Source: Dyella flagellata (GTDB lineage Bacteria > Pseudomonadota > Gammaproteobacteria > Xanthomonadales > Rhodanobacteraceae). From it: DNA of 64,000 bases. The notes beneath the pieces are model-generated. The model was given only the letters and a program-made list of their open reading frames with translations. It had not been told where the DNA came from and did not search any database. The translations under genes were made by a program, and so were the position numbers. Positions 1-8,777 of the stretch are shown piece by piece. Positions within the stretch are counted from its first letter, which is position 1, and every line of letters starts with the position of its first letter. Location of the stretch: the NCBI RefSeq assembly GCF_030160275.1, contig NZ_BSOA01000050.1, positions 1 through 64,000 on the forward strand. The letters are read 5' to 3'.

Positions 1-95
1 GCGTCTGGCGGAGCGTAGGCTGGGATGGCAATCCCAGCACCGGGATGCCGTATGGAAGCTGGGATTATCATCCCAGCCTACGCTCCGCCAGACGC
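1..95. repeat. Paired REP element (BIME-like), GTAG family
   Basis: Two head-to-head REP units. The outer 26 bases (1-26) are repeated as a perfect reverse complement at 70-95, and each unit contains the core GTAGGCTGGGAT followed by ATCCCAGC. The same core recurs at about ten other intergenic sites in the window. The copy here has longer arms than the others, with an extra GCGTCTGGCGGAGC outside the core. The remaining 96-359 holds no gene that I can support; it is the leader of the RimK-like gene. Confidence 0.85.
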
Positions 96-359
96 GCATA
101 CAGTGCGGTGACGGGTACTGCAGTGAGATTAGAGACTCCTTAAGCAAGCGCGGCACTCTAGTGCAGTACGGTCCGGAAATCATCCTGTTTTTCCCCCTCC
201 GCATCCGGCCCCTGGCAGGAGCGAGCCGACGGCGCATTTAGGCCAGCTTCATCGCTCGCTCTTGTGTGCTTCGCCAAGCTGAAAGACACTGCCGCCTTGC
301 GCTGCGCCGCCTCGTTCCCCCAACGCGACGACGTTGCTCCTGCTTCTCCTTGAGGTGTC

Positions 360-1844
360 ATGACCCGACTCGTCATCGTCGTCGAGAAAGCTTCCGACTG
401 GGGCTCCTACTACCCGTCCGTCGACGTCGTCAGCGCCATGGATTACCTGCGCGAGCCGGTGGGCGGCGACGAGGAGCGCACCCACGTAATCAACCTGTGC
501 CGCAACTACAAGTACCTGGGCACGGGCTACTACGTCTCGCTGCTGGCCGAAGCGCGCGGGCACCGCGTGATGCCGTCCGTGCGCACCGTAAACGACTTGC
601 GCCGCCGCTCGCTGTACGGCATCGCCATCGACGACCTCAACGCCAAGCTCACCCACTTCCTGCCCGCCGGCGGGCGTGACACCACCGACTTCGGCATCCT
701 GGTCTATTTCGGCGAAACCGCCTACCCCGCGCTGCAGGATCTGGCGCGGCAGGTGTTCGAAATGTTCCCCTGCCCGCTGCTGCGCATCGAGTTCGAGCGC
801 GAGCGCGTGTGGCAGATCTCGTCGGTGAAGCCGGTGGGCCTGCATACGCTGGACGACGCGCAGGAAGACGCCTTTGCGGCGGAACTCGACCGCTTCTCCA
901 AGAAATTATGGCGTAAGCCTCGCGCAAGGCGCTTGTACCGCTACGACCTGGCCATGCTGGTCGATCCGAACGAAGGCATGCCGCCATCGAATAGGAAGGC
1001 GTTGAAGTCGTTCATTGCGGCCGGCAAGGAGCTGGGCATAGAAGTCGACCCGATCGGCAAGAACGACTACCAGCGCCTGGCCGAATACGACGGCTTGTTC
1101 ATTCGCGAGACTACCGCCAGCGACAACCATACCTACAGCTTCGCACACCGTGCCGAACGCGAAGGCATGGTGGTGATCGACGACCCCAGTTCGATCCTTC
1201 GCTGCACGAACAAGATCTTCCTCAACGACCTGATGGTGTCGCGCAAACTCGCGGTGCCACGCACCGAGATCCTGTATCGCGACGATGTGAAGGGTCTGCG
1301 AGAAGTCGCCGAAAAGCTCGGTGTTCCGCTGGTCCTGAAAATTCCCGATGGCTCGTTCTCGCGCGGCGTGGTCAAGGTGGAAAGCGAAGCGCATCTGGAA
1401 AAGGCCGCCGCCGAGTTGTTCCAGCACAGCGCGCTGTTGCTGGCGCAGGAATTCGTCTATACCGATTTCGACTGGCGCATCGGCGTACTCAATCGCGAGC
1501 CGCTGTATGCATGCAAGTACTACATGTCGCGCGGACACTGGCAGATCTACAACCACGGCGCCAAAGGCACCGCGAAATCCGGTGGCTTCGAGACCATACC
1601 GGTACGCGATGCGCCGGCCGAAGTGGTGAAACTCGCGCTCAAGGCTACCAGCGCCGTCGGTGACGGGCTGTATGGTGTGGACCTGAAGCAGGTCGGCGAC
1701 AAGGTGGTGGTGATCGAGGTGAACGACAATCCTTCGATCGATGCCGGCGTGGAGGATCAGTACCTGGGCGAAGATCTTTATCGCCGCATCATGCAGGAAC
1801 TGCTGCGGCGCATGGAGCGCAAGCGCATGGGCATCATTACATAG
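360..1844 (+). CDS. RimK-like ATP-grasp ligase with N-terminal RimK-type domain
   Basis: A 494-residue protein. The C-terminal half (about 190-480) is an ATP-grasp fold of the RimK/glutathione-synthetase type. The conserved stretch around CTNKIFLNDLM precedes the nucleotide-binding lobe, VLKIPDGSFSRGV is the ATP lysine region, and VIEVNDNPSID near residue 450 is the Mg2+-binding end. The N-terminal about 150 residues resemble the extra domain found in long RimK-family proteins rather than E. coli RimK, which is about 300 residues. Such enzymes join an amino acid to a carboxyl group with ATP. The substrate cannot be told here, and no partner gene is adjacent. The start ATG follows CTTGAGGTGTC, a usable ribosome-binding site. 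Confidence 0.85.
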   Translation: MTRLVIVVEKASDWGSYYPSVDVVSAMDYLREPVGGDEERTHVINLCRNYKYLGTGYYVSLLAEARGHRVMPSVRTVNDLRRRSLYGIAIDDLNAKLTHFLPAGGRDTTDFGILVYFGETAYPALQDLARQVFEMFPCPLLRIEFERERVWQISSVKPVGLHTLDDAQEDAFAAELDRFSKKLWRKPRARRLYRYDLAMLVDPNEGMPPSNRKALKSFIAAGKELGIEVDPIGKNDYQRLAEYDGLFIRETTASDNHTYSFAHRAEREGMVVIDDPSSILRCTNKIFLNDLMVSRKLAVPRTEILYRDDVKGLREVAEKLGVPLVLKIPDGSFSRGVVKVESEAHLEKAAAELFQHSALLLAQEFVYTDFDWRIGVLNREPLYACKYYMSRGHWQIYNHGAKGTAKSGGFETIPVRDAPAEVVKLALKATSAVGDGLYGVDLKQVGDKVVVIEVNDNPSIDAGVEDQYLGEDLYRRIMQELLRRMERKRMGIIT

Positions 1845-2006
1845 GGCCATTCCGGCCACCCTTCCCTGGGCGAACCGGAATCGCTGGCGCGTTCCTTCGC
1901 GCTGACCGCCGGGCCGCGACCACTCCCTTCCAGCCGGCGATCATCCTCTTTAAATGCGGCCCTCCGGCCGCAATGGCTCCACTGCCAAGCGGAATTCGGT
2001 CTGGCG

Positions 2007-2264
2007 TTAGTTCCAGATCAATGTCGATGGCTGGCGACGACGCTGCCGGCCCAAGCTCAACAACTGCGACGGCAGGCGGGGCTCCAGGGTGAGCGCCACG
2101 GCGAGCGGCGCGACGAACAGCCAGAAAAACGGCGTCCATCCGAGCAAGGCGGTATGCGCCGGCACCAAGGTCGTGGCAAGCAACAAGCTGCCGCTGAGCA
2201 GCCACAGCAAGGCCGTGGCAAGAAGACGGGGATGACGGCTGGTATCGACGGGCTTGCTACGCAT
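2007..2264 (-). CDS. Small predicted inner-membrane protein
   Basis: An 85-residue protein with a short basic N-terminus, two hydrophobic segments (about residues 12-35 and 40-60) and a basic tail rich in Arg and Gln. I do not recognise the family. The chosen ATG at 2264 is preceded by GGAG eight bases upstream. A longer in-frame reading up to 2426 exists but has no clear ribosome-binding site and an uncharacteristic composition. It is transcribed divergently from the TonB receptor at 2620. The two membrane segments and the ribosome-binding site support it being real. Confidence 0.55.
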   Translation of the reverse strand: MRSKPVDTSRHPRLLATALLWLLSGSLLLATTLVPAHTALLGWTPFFWLFVAPLAVALTLEPRLPSQLLSLGRQRRRQPSTLIWN

Positions 2265-2619
2265 GGATGAACTCCGAAGCTGCACGATGGATGCAGCTTG
2301 CCCCGTCCCCGTCTCATAGGTTGCGATGGACCGGGGGTCTGTTCGATGGGGCATGCGCGGCGCCGCACACGTCAATGCAGTGTGAAATGAGGGCGTCGCC
2401 ACTGGCCTGAAGCTGACGAGGCGCATGCATCACTGAACGTCAGGTGTGCACCGGATCGCAAAGCACGCGATCCAAATGCCATTGTCTTGACCGCCATGTG
2501 ACTTTCGGCCTACTTTCCCAACAGCCACACCGGGGAGGGTGTGGCGACGTGTCGGGGAGACACGCAGTTCCATTCTTAAAATCATTTATTTCATCTCACA
2601 TGGCGGGGAGGGGTAGCTC
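2265..2619. other. Intergenic region between divergent genes
   Basis: 355 bases without a supported gene. It holds a hairpin at 2525-2544 (CCACACC and GGTGTGG around a GGGGAG loop), about 75 bases before the TonB receptor start. The stretch 2576-2600 (AAAATCATTTATTTCATC) is AT-rich. No recognisable Fur box or sigma site was found. Confidence 0.4.
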
Positions 2620-5079
2620 ATGCCTTTTGATTTGCATAAGCCGTCGTTTCGGCGGCATGCGCTGTGGCTGTCGGTAGTATCCGCACTGCTTTGCGCATCA
2701 TCGATCCATGCACAGGACACCAGCAGTACCACGCAAGACAACCAGAACACCAAGCAACTGCAGCAGGTCGTTGTTACCGGTACGCGCAGCACCACCCGTA
2801 CCGTGAGTGAATCATTGGCACCCATCGACGTATTGAGCCCCAAGGATCTGACCGCGACCGGTGCGGGAGACTTGGCGAGCGCGCTCAATATGCTCTTGCC
2901 CTCCCTGGATTTCCCCAAGCCGGCGATCAACGACGGCAACGACGCGTTGCGTCCGGCTACCTTGCGCGGTCTTTCACCCGATGACGTGCTGGTGCTGGTC
3001 AACGGCAAGCGCTATCACACCTCCGCGCTGGTCAATTACAACGAAAGCGTTGGCCGTGGCTCGGCACCGGTGGATCTGAACTCGATTCCGATCTCCGCGA
3101 TCGACCACGTCGAAGTGCTGCGTGACGGCGCCTCGGCGCAATACGGTTCGGATGCTATCGCCGGCGTGATCAACATCATCCTCAAAGGCGCGCCTGGACC
3201 CGGCAAGAACAGCGTCGATATCTATGGCGGCGTGATGGATGTTGGCGATGGCGAAAACAATGGCGTGGAAGGTTCGGTAGCGATTCCTTTAGGCGGCCAG
3301 TTGGGCAAGGCGCCCGGTTGGGCGCGCTTCTCCTGGAACTACCAAAGCGTGATGAACACCAATCGCGCCGAGAACACCGACCCCACCTTCAACTATCCGC
3401 CGCGCGACTTCATCAACAATCCCTATCCGCCACCGACGCCCTACCAGCGCTATGGCGAACCTGCCGAGAAGATCCTTCAGGGCGTAATCAACATGGATTA
3501 CCACCTTGGCGGCACCGTCGAGCTGTACGGCAATCTGATCATGGGCAAGCGTGATGTAACCTCCAATGGTTACTGGCGCATGTGGAACAACCCCGACCGC
3601 AACGTCACCGCGGTTTATCCCAACGGCTTCCTGCCGCACATCGTCAACCCAACGCGGGATTACCAGGGCACGCTTGGACTGAAGGGCCAGGCCTGGGGCT
3701 GGAACTGGGATTTGTCCGGCACCTATGGCGAAAACGACCTGATCTTCGACATCACCAACTCGCTCAACACCAATCTTTATCATTCCACCGGCTCCTCGCC
3801 GACCTCCTTCTTCTCCGGCCGCTATGCCACCAAGCTGGGCGTGCTGGATCTGGAAGCGGCCCGCGAGTTCGGTCCAAGCTTCCTCAAGAACCCGCTGACG
3901 GTGGCGTGGGGCGTGGAATACAAAAAAGACGAATACGATGTAGGCGCGGGCGAACCGTCCTCCTGGTATTTCAATCCCAACACATTGGACCCTAGCGGCA
4001 ACGTCTACCCGGGCGGCTCGCAGGTGTGGCCAGGCATTACGCCGGATCTTGCCGGTAACTTCAGCCGGCATAACTACGCCGCCTACCTCGATCTGGAAAA
4101 CGACATCACCGACAAACTTTCCGCCGGTGCCGCCGTTCGCTACGAGAAGTACTCCGGCAACGTCGGCTCGGTGGTTTCCGGCAAGCTATCCGGGCGCTAC
4201 CAGCTCACCGACAACTTTGCGCTGCGCGCCACCGCTTCCAATGGCTTCCGCGCACCGTCGATGGCGCAGGTCAACTACAGTTCCACCGTTACGCTGGTGT
4301 CGAACGGGCAGCTGGTGCAGGTGGGCACGCTAAGGCCAAACAATCCGTTGGCCATTGCCTATGGCGCCAAGCCGCTGACGCCGGAGAAATCGTCGAACTT
4401 CTCGCTGGGTGCGGTGTTCTCGCCGTCGGATCGACTCAACGCCACCCTGGACGTGTACCAGATCCGCATCTGGCACCAGATCCTGTACAGCGATCCGCTC
4501 ACCAACACCAACCCCAACTTCCCGCAGATCTCGCAGCTGCAGTTCTTCGTCAACGGCGGCGACACGCGCACACGCGGCGCGGACCTGGTGGTGAACTACA
4601 ACCAGGAACTCGGCAACTGGGGGCGTCTCAATAACGGGGTCAGCGCAAACTACAACCAGGTCCATATCGAGTCGATCAGCAATCCCGCGCTGCTGGGTCC
4701 CTACAACCAGGGCCTGCTGACCAAGGGCACGCCGCGCACCAAGTACTCGCTATACAGCGATTGGCTGAAGGATGGATGGGACGTGCACGCGGACCTGGTC
4801 CGCTACGGCTCGGTCACCGACATCTCTGATCCGGCCATCGGTCTGGTGGGCCAGAAATTCTCGGCGCGCTGGCTGTTGAACCTGGCCGTCAATTACAACC
4901 TGCAGAGCTGGACCTTCGCTGCCGGCGTCGACAACGTCACCAACCAGTACCCGACCAAGGTGACGCTGTCCAACAACGGCGGTTATGAAGATCGTGCGAA
5001 CGGCTTGCAGTATTCGGCGCTGTCGCCGTTTGGTTTCGATGGCCGTTACTACTACGGAAAGGTGACTTACCACTGGTAA
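2620..5079 (+). CDS. TonB-dependent outer-membrane receptor
   Basis: An 819-residue protein. It has a signal peptide ending near SSIHA-QD (about residue 31) and a plug domain beginning with LQQVVVTGTRS (about 48-58). The plug continues through VLVLVNGKRYH and VEVLRDGASAQYGSDAIAGVINI (about 125-188). The rest is a 22-strand-type beta barrel rich in aromatic residues that ends in Trp (GKVTYHW), as expected for outer-membrane assembly. It imports a ligand across the outer membrane using TonB-ExbBD energy. The ligand cannot be assigned, because no siderophore, sugar or vitamin genes adjoin. A GGGGAGGGG ribosome-binding site precedes the ATG. Confidence 0.93.
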   Translation: MPFDLHKPSFRRHALWLSVVSALLCASSIHAQDTSSTTQDNQNTKQLQQVVVTGTRSTTRTVSESLAPIDVLSPKDLTATGAGDLASALNMLLPSLDFPKPAINDGNDALRPATLRGLSPDDVLVLVNGKRYHTSALVNYNESVGRGSAPVDLNSIPISAIDHVEVLRDGASAQYGSDAIAGVINIILKGAPGPGKNSVDIYGGVMDVGDGENNGVEGSVAIPLGGQLGKAPGWARFSWNYQSVMNTNRAENTDPTFNYPPRDFINNPYPPPTPYQRYGEPAEKILQGVINMDYHLGGTVELYGNLIMGKRDVTSNGYWRMWNNPDRNVTAVYPNGFLPHIVNPTRDYQGTLGLKGQAWGWNWDLSGTYGENDLIFDITNSLNTNLYHSTGSSPTSFFSGRYATKLGVLDLEAAREFGPSFLKNPLTVAWGVEYKKDEYDVGAGEPSSWYFNPNTLDPSGNVYPGGSQVWPGITPDLAGNFSRHNYAAYLDLENDITDKLSAGAAVRYEKYSGNVGSVVSGKLSGRYQLTDNFALRATASNGFRAPSMAQVNYSSTVTLVSNGQLVQVGTLRPNNPLAIAYGAKPLTPEKSSNFSLGAVFSPSDRLNATLDVYQIRIWHQILYSDPLTNTNPNFPQISQLQFFVNGGDTRTRGADLVVNYNQELGNWGRLNNGVSANYNQVHIESISNPALLGPYNQGLLTKGTPRTKYSLYSDWLKDGWDVHADLVRYGSVTDISDPAIGLVGQKFSARWLLNLAVNYNLQSWTFAAGVDNVTNQYPTKVTLSNNGGYEDRANGLQYSALSPFGFDGRYYYGKVTYHW

Positions 5080-5102
5080 GCACTTGCTTGCCCTGATGCC
5101 GA

Positions 5103-5128
5103 ACCCTCCCCTGCTTGCAGGGGAGGGT
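5103..5128. repeat. G/C-rich hairpin, second repeat family
   Basis: Perfect inverted repeat: ACCCTCCCCTGC, two bases, GCAGGGGAGGGT. The same arms recur at 46261-46289 and, in variant form, at 50986-51109. It lies between the TonB receptor and aroE, directly before the aroE ribosome-binding site. No U-tract follows, so it is not a classical terminator. Confidence 0.7.
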
Positions 5129-5162
5129 CGGATACAATGGGAGGACACGCAGGAGCACCCGC

Positions 5163-5999
5163 ATGTCCCGACCCTTGAATTTCGCCGTCTTCGGCCATCC
5201 GATCGCCCACAGCCTGTCGCCGCAAATCCATCAGGCCTTCGCACGGCAGTTCGGCATTGAGCTTCAGTACCGTGCCATCGATGCGGCACCGGGAGAGTTC
5301 GCCGATGCGGTGCGGCGTTTTTTCCGCGACGAAGACAGCCGCGGTGCAAACTTTACCTTGCCGCACAAATCCGCCGCATTCGCGCTGGCCGACGAGTGCA
5401 CGCAAGCTGCCACACGCGCAGGCACTGCCAACGTGATTACGCATCTTGCAAATGGACGTCTATCCGCCCATAACACGGATGGCGCCGCCCTGGTGCGTGA
5501 TCTTACCGACCGTCACGACCTCGACTTGCGCGGTCATGACGCGCTGCTGCTGGGCGCGGGTGGAGCGGCCCGCGCGGCAGCCTGGTCGCTGTTCGACGCG
5601 GGCGTGCAATCGCTGACCATCGTCAACCGCTCGCCCGAGGCGGCCGACGCAATTGCCGATGCCATCGGCGAACCGTCGCGCGTGCATACGCGCTACTGGG
5701 AAGATCTCGCCAACATCGGCAGCTTCGACCTGATCGTCAACGCCACCTCGGCCGGCACCCTGGGCCAGTCGCTCAGCCTGCCGTTTTCGCTGCTGGGATC
5801 GCGCGCCACCTGCTATGACCTGGGCTACGGCAAATCCGCATTCGGCTTTGTGGCCTGGGCGCGCGCAGCCGGTGCCCGTTATGCCTATGACGGCCTGGGC
5901 ATGTTGGTGGAACAGGCAGCCGACGCGTTCGAATTGTGGCATGGCAAGCGCCCCGATACGGAGCCGGTCTATCAATCGCTGCGCGTGCAGGCTTCGTGA
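5163..5999 (+). CDS. aroE: Shikimate dehydrogenase
   Basis: A 278-residue enzyme that reduces 3-dehydroshikimate to shikimate with NADPH, in the cytosolic route to chorismate. The substrate-binding N-terminal domain has [14 protein letters not shown] (residues about 9-22) and the catalytic-lysine motif NFTLPHKS (about 62-69). HNTDG near 104 carries the catalytic Asp. The NADP-binding domain begins at [13 protein letters not shown] (about 128), and the C-terminal [18 protein letters not shown] is typical. The start is the ATG at 5163, which has AGGAG eight bases upstream; upstream in-frame codons run into the hairpin. A YkgJ-family gene, now split by an island, begins eight bases after its stop. 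Confidence 0.96.
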   Translation: MSRPLNFAVFGHPIAHSLSPQIHQAFARQFGIELQYRAIDAAPGEFADAVRRFFRDEDSRGANFTLPHKSAAFALADECTQAATRAGTANVITHLANGRLSAHNTDGAALVRDLTDRHDLDLRGHDALLLGAGGAARAAAWSLFDAGVQSLTIVNRSPEAADAIADAIGEPSRVHTRYWEDLANIGSFDLIVNATSAGTLGQSLSLPFSLLGSRATCYDLGYGKSAFGFVAWARAAGARYAYDGLGMLVEQAADAFELWHGKRPDTEPVYQSLRVQAS

Positions 6000-6007
6000 A
6001 CGTGAGC

Positions 6008-6106
6008 ATGCAATGCCGTGCGGGCTGCGGCGCATGCTGCATCGCGCCGTCAATCACTTCACCGATTCCCGGCATGCCGAACGGCAAGCTGTACGGCAAT
6101 ATTTAA
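6008..6106 (+). pseudogene. YkgJ-family cysteine-cluster gene, N-terminal remnant
   Basis: Reading from ATG 6008 (or GTG 6002) gives [11 protein letters not shown], then APS and GMPNGK. This is the start of a YkgJ-type protein, whose CxxGCGACC cluster binds a metal. After the Lys codon (6086) the frame enters the inserted element and stops at 6104. The missing remainder, beginning with PAGVRCVQL, lies at 14722-14899. Joining base 6087 to base 14722 restores a continuous frame (NGK-PAGVRC). The gene is therefore interrupted, not eroded. Confidence 0.88.
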
Positions 6107-6108
6107 CC
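6071..6108. other. attL: left junction of the integrative element
   Basis: Left junction with the AA core dinucleotide at 6086-6087. The bacterial half is 6071-6085, inside the YkgJ gene. The element half is 6088-6108, which, read as reverse complement, begins GGTTAAATATTGCC. The element half at the right junction (14699-14719) begins GGTTATATAGTACC. The two 21-base halves match at 15 positions around the AA core, the dyad expected of attP for a large serine integrase. Confidence 0.8.
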
Positions 6109-6417
6109 CCGAAGATTCGGTCTGCGAACGGGATTCCTTGGCTTCGCTTTGCCGGACGTGTAGCGCTTCATGATTCTGGAAATTTGCCTGCCCGTGAGAA
6201 ATTTCCCTCGCCTTGTCCGATAGCCTTGGCCGTTTAGCAATTTTGCGTATCGGCCATAGCTCATTCCGCCGCCGGTAACGTTTTGCAGTTCGATCACTGC
6301 TTTCACGATCGTTTCCGCGTGCTCGTCGGTCAACCTAGCTCGTTCAAGGTTGGCCGCCGTTACGTCATTGTTCCTGACCTCATCCAGCCGAGGGTTGCCG
6401 CGCTTCTTTTGTGTCAT
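6103..6417 (-). CDS. Small recombinase-type helix-turn-helix protein
   Basis: A 104-residue basic protein. Residues about 50-82 ([19 protein letters not shown] and on to ISRIM) match the helix-turn-helix signature of the recombinase domain found downstream of the catalytic domain in large serine recombinases, but there is no catalytic domain. Its stop lies inside the attL element arm. In the excised circle its 3' end would sit about 40 bases from the reconstituted attP core and directly upstream of, and co-directional with, the integrase gene. A role as directionality factor or integrase regulator is inference. The ATG at 6417 was chosen because the conserved region follows; its ribosome-binding site is weak. 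Confidence 0.55.
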   Translation of the reverse strand: MTQKKRGNPRLDEVRNNDVTAANLERARLTDEHAETIVKAVIELQNVTGGGMSYGRYAKLLNGQGYRTRRGKFLTGRQISRIMKRYTSGKAKPRNPVRRPNLRG

Positions 6418-6441
6418 CTGAATTAGCGAAATGTCCGGGTA

Positions 6442-6461
6442 CTCTACAAATACGTGTAGGA
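6442..6461. promoter_or_regulatory. Imperfect palindrome between divergent island genes
   Basis: CTCTACA and TGTAGGAG flank AATACG, between the recombinase-type HTH gene and the HUH gene. It could be an operator for the HTH protein or a hairpin acted on by the HUH nuclease. Only the palindrome itself is seen. Confidence 0.35.
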
Positions 6462-6492
6462 GCATCGAATTGCAACGCTCCGAAGCGAAACC

Positions 6493-7002
6493 ATGGATAC
6501 ACAAGAGTACGAACAGAGACAGACAACTTTGCAAAAAGCTATGAGGGACTGGCTGCTTCGCGGGCAGGCCAACGCCTTTATCACACTAACATTCCGTTCC
6601 GAAGACGGAGTTAGTTTCAGCTATGGAGAGAAAGCCTTCGGAGCTTTCATCCACGACCTGAAGTGTAAGTTGTTTGGAGAAAAATCAAAAAAACGTCTGT
6701 TCGTTGTGCCAGTAATTGAAGGGTATGTTTTGGCCAAACACGAACCCAACAGAACGCACATCCATATTCTGGTGAAATTTCCCGGTGACCCTTTGAACTA
6801 CAAGGAAGTAGTGAGAAGGAGTTGGATGGCATCCAGCCGCTTAAGTGGAGACCCACTTGTCTATGATCCAAGCAATAAACAGTGGTTCAAAGATATCAGT
6901 GACCAAGAGCTGTGCCGCATAGAGACGAACTATGTGCTTAAGACTTGCGCCATCGATACCGAAGCAATTCTTTGGAAATACGTACCGAAATTGGACGCAT
7001 GA
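6493..7002 (+). CDS. HUH endonuclease, rolling-circle Rep-like
   Basis: A 169-residue protein with the three Rep motifs in order and at normal spacing. Motif 1 is FITLTF (29-34), motif 2 is the metal-binding HUH core H89-I-H91 in RTHIHILVKF, and motif 3 is YVLK (Tyr147, Lys150). Proteins of this fold nick a specific strand and bind covalently through Tyr to begin rolling-circle replication or transfer. It is shorter than most plasmid Rep proteins and has no helicase domain. It is divergent from the recombinase-type HTH gene, and AT-rich DNA with short repeats follows. It could replicate or mobilize the excised circle. It lacks the neighbourhood of a REP transposase. The ribosome-binding site is weak. 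Confidence 0.65.
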   Translation: MDTQEYEQRQTTLQKAMRDWLLRGQANAFITLTFRSEDGVSFSYGEKAFGAFIHDLKCKLFGEKSKKRLFVVPVIEGYVLAKHEPNRTHIHILVKFPGDPLNYKEVVRRSWMASSRLSGDPLVYDPSNKQWFKDISDQELCRIETNYVLKTCAIDTEAILWKYVPKLDA

Positions 7003-7377
7003 TTTAAGGGCAAGACCCACTTCGTGTTGAGAGTACAAACATACAACGGCAAGAAGGCGGTTGAGCCCCGCCTTGATTTTTATTTCCAAGAAAAATAATT
7101 AAAAACATATACAACTGTAAATTTTTCTGAAGTACTGATGAGCATCATTGAACACCCTACCTAATGCTATCAAATAGGTATCCTATAAATTTGCTCACTG
7201 TAAAATTTGGAAAGCTACGGATAGGACGGAATCTCGCATCTCTTCCAGCACAGATAATTCTACAACTGTCAAACTTGTCAGGGGTGCCTCACGCATCCCA
7301 GTGCTTATTAAAATTTCCCTGCCTTTATTAAAATTTGAAGAAGGCATCTGCGGTATATACGTGGCACGATGTATGAA
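7003..7377. other. AT-rich non-coding stretch with short direct repeats
   Basis: 375 bases with no supported gene and the lowest GC of the window. TTATTAAAATTT occurs twice, at 7305-7316 and 7325-7336, exactly 20 bases apart. A looser motif ACTGTAAA(A)TTT appears near 7113 and 7199, with a relative (ACTGTCAAA) near 7265. These could be iterons or a double-strand origin for the adjacent HUH protein, or binding sites for the XRE regulator. Function is not shown by the sequence. Confidence 0.4.
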
Positions 7378-7692
7378 TCACGCACCAGTGCCTTCTACAT
7401 TTGCCAATAGGGCAAGTTCGCGTGTGGGCGGAAAGAACTCGCCAACCTCACATTGCAAGGCCAGTGCAATTTTGACAAGCGTTGGAATGGTGGCAGCGCG
7501 CTTACCATTTTCAATCATGCCAATGTGCGCCCTATCCAGAGGAATGCTGTAGGCGAGTTTGTCTTGGCTGAACCCTTTGGCCTGCCGTACCTCACGTATC
7601 CGTTTACCAACGGCAGATAGCAGTGCAGAAGGTGGTCCAGACCTCGTCTTCGATGCTTGGGTATTTGTCTTTCGTGGTTGTTTGGCTGCCAT
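7378..7692 (-). CDS. XRE-family transcriptional regulator
   Basis: A 104-residue protein with a basic, low-complexity N-terminal tail (about 1-22) and one XRE helix-turn-helix. The HTH runs from GKRIREVRQAKGFSQDKLA through HIGMIENGKRAATIPTLVKI (about 28-75). It probably represses nearby island promoters, as such proteins often do in mobile elements. It is divergent from the small membrane-protein pair starting at 7868. The start is ATG 7692; a TTG two codons upstream is less likely. Confidence 0.8.
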   Translation of the reverse strand: MAAKQPRKTNTQASKTRSGPPSALLSAVGKRIREVRQAKGFSQDKLAYSIPLDRAHIGMIENGKRAATIPTLVKIALALQCEVGEFFPPTRELALLANVEGTGA

Positions 7693-7867
7693 CCCCAAAC
7701 ACTAGGTATTAGTTGCTTTTTCTACCTCTGGCGGCATATCCTCTGGCGGAACAACACATAACCGCTAAGCCACTAACAATATTGAGTAAAAAGCGGCTAT
7801 CCATCCCGGCAATGCAGCGGATGGCCGAATGCCGGCGAGCATATATCACGCAGCAGGGGACGAGGAA

Positions 7868-8110
7868 ATGAGCTCGCTTTTTGGTCGACTGATGACGCTG
7901 TGGGCTCTTTACAGGCTGAGCGGTCCGGGCGTCGTGCTGATCTTGCTGGCACTTATTGGCTGGTACATCGAAGGAACGTTCGGTTGGATCAGTCTGGGGT
8001 TGTACATCGCACTGGTCATCACTCTCGCGTTCATTGCAATGCATGTGCTGATCGAACTGATAAACCGAAATTCAAAGTTTTTTGGCCGCAAGCCGCTTGA
8101 TTCCGATTGA
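7868..8110 (+). CDS. Small two-helix membrane protein
   Basis: 80 residues with two hydrophobic segments (about 18-38 and 45-68) and a polar C-terminus ending KPLDSD. I do not recognise the family. ATG 7868 is preceded by GGGGACGAGGAA. It sits 39 bases before an exported protein gene in the same direction, suggesting one transcript. Confidence 0.6.
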   Translation: MSSLFGRLMTLWALYRLSGPGVVLILLALIGWYIEGTFGWISLGLYIALVITLAFIAMHVLIELINRNSKFFGRKPLDSD

Positions 8111-8149
8111 GTCGAAGTTGGTATACGAATACGAACAGGGGATTCCGAA

Positions 8150-8683
8150 ATGCGTAAGCCGTTCAAAATTATGCTTGGCACGATTGTAGGATTGATGTGC
8201 CTTGGTGCCGTCCTTCGAGTAACCGGTGTTACCACCGATACGCCCAGCACTCAGGAAACCTCCTCTGGCGAATCGGATGTCCATCCGGCAGCCTCTGGAT
8301 GGGCATCAAGTGCAGAAGTGTTCGTTCAACGTTGGAACAGCGATATCCAAGACGCTTATCGGATAACTGACCTGCATACCGTAAAAGGCGGAAAAAATGC
8401 CAGCCTTCTTGGCGCAACTGTCTCTGCGATCGATGGTCAGATGTATATGCTGTCCACGCACAATGAAGAAAAATTCGGGCCAATGTGCGTCGCCACTGTA
8501 AAAGCAGCATTAGGGGTGTCGGCAGATGAGGCAACGGCGCTTGTCAGCCAAGCTCACAGTAATATGCAAAATGGGCCGATGCCGGCATACGGCTTGGTCG
8601 AGTACGATGGATATAACGTCAGCATGCAAGAGTTTGCTTCAAGCGGAGAAATGGATTGCACCGTCATGAAGAAAGGAAGCTGA
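8150..8683 (+). CDS. Exported or membrane-anchored hypothetical protein
   Basis: 177 residues with an N-terminal hydrophobic anchor (about 6-27), a Ser/Thr-rich linker (30-45) and a soluble domain. A Cys pair (GPMCVAT near 105 and EMDCTV near 170) could form a periplasmic disulfide. There is no lipobox. The family is not recognised. It follows the two-helix membrane protein and probably works with it at the envelope. A long hairpin lies downstream. Confidence 0.6.
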   Translation: MRKPFKIMLGTIVGLMCLGAVLRVTGVTTDTPSTQETSSGESDVHPAASGWASSAEVFVQRWNSDIQDAYRITDLHTVKGGKNASLLGATVSAIDGQMYMLSTHNEEKFGPMCVATVKAALGVSADEATALVSQAHSNMQNGPMPAYGLVEYDGYNVSMQEFASSGEMDCTVMKKGS

Positions 8684-8777
8684 TGGCGAGCGGAAGAAAC
8701 GTCTCTTCCCACGGCCTGTAGGAAAACGTGTTGACGGAAAACAAGTTTGGCGATTCTTAAGACCCCTTTTTTTACTT

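Noticed and set aside
1-95. Inverted REP pair read as a possible insertion-sequence terminal repeat or CRISPR
   Set aside because: There is no transposase between the arms, spacing is only 43 bases, and the unit recurs intergenically with varied spacers that are not CRISPR-like.
6493-7002. HUH protein as the REP-associated tyrosine transposase (RAYT) of the REP family
   Set aside because: Its motif 1 and YxxK motif 3 are Rep-like, it lies in an island that has no REP units, and RAYT genes are normally flanked by their REPs.
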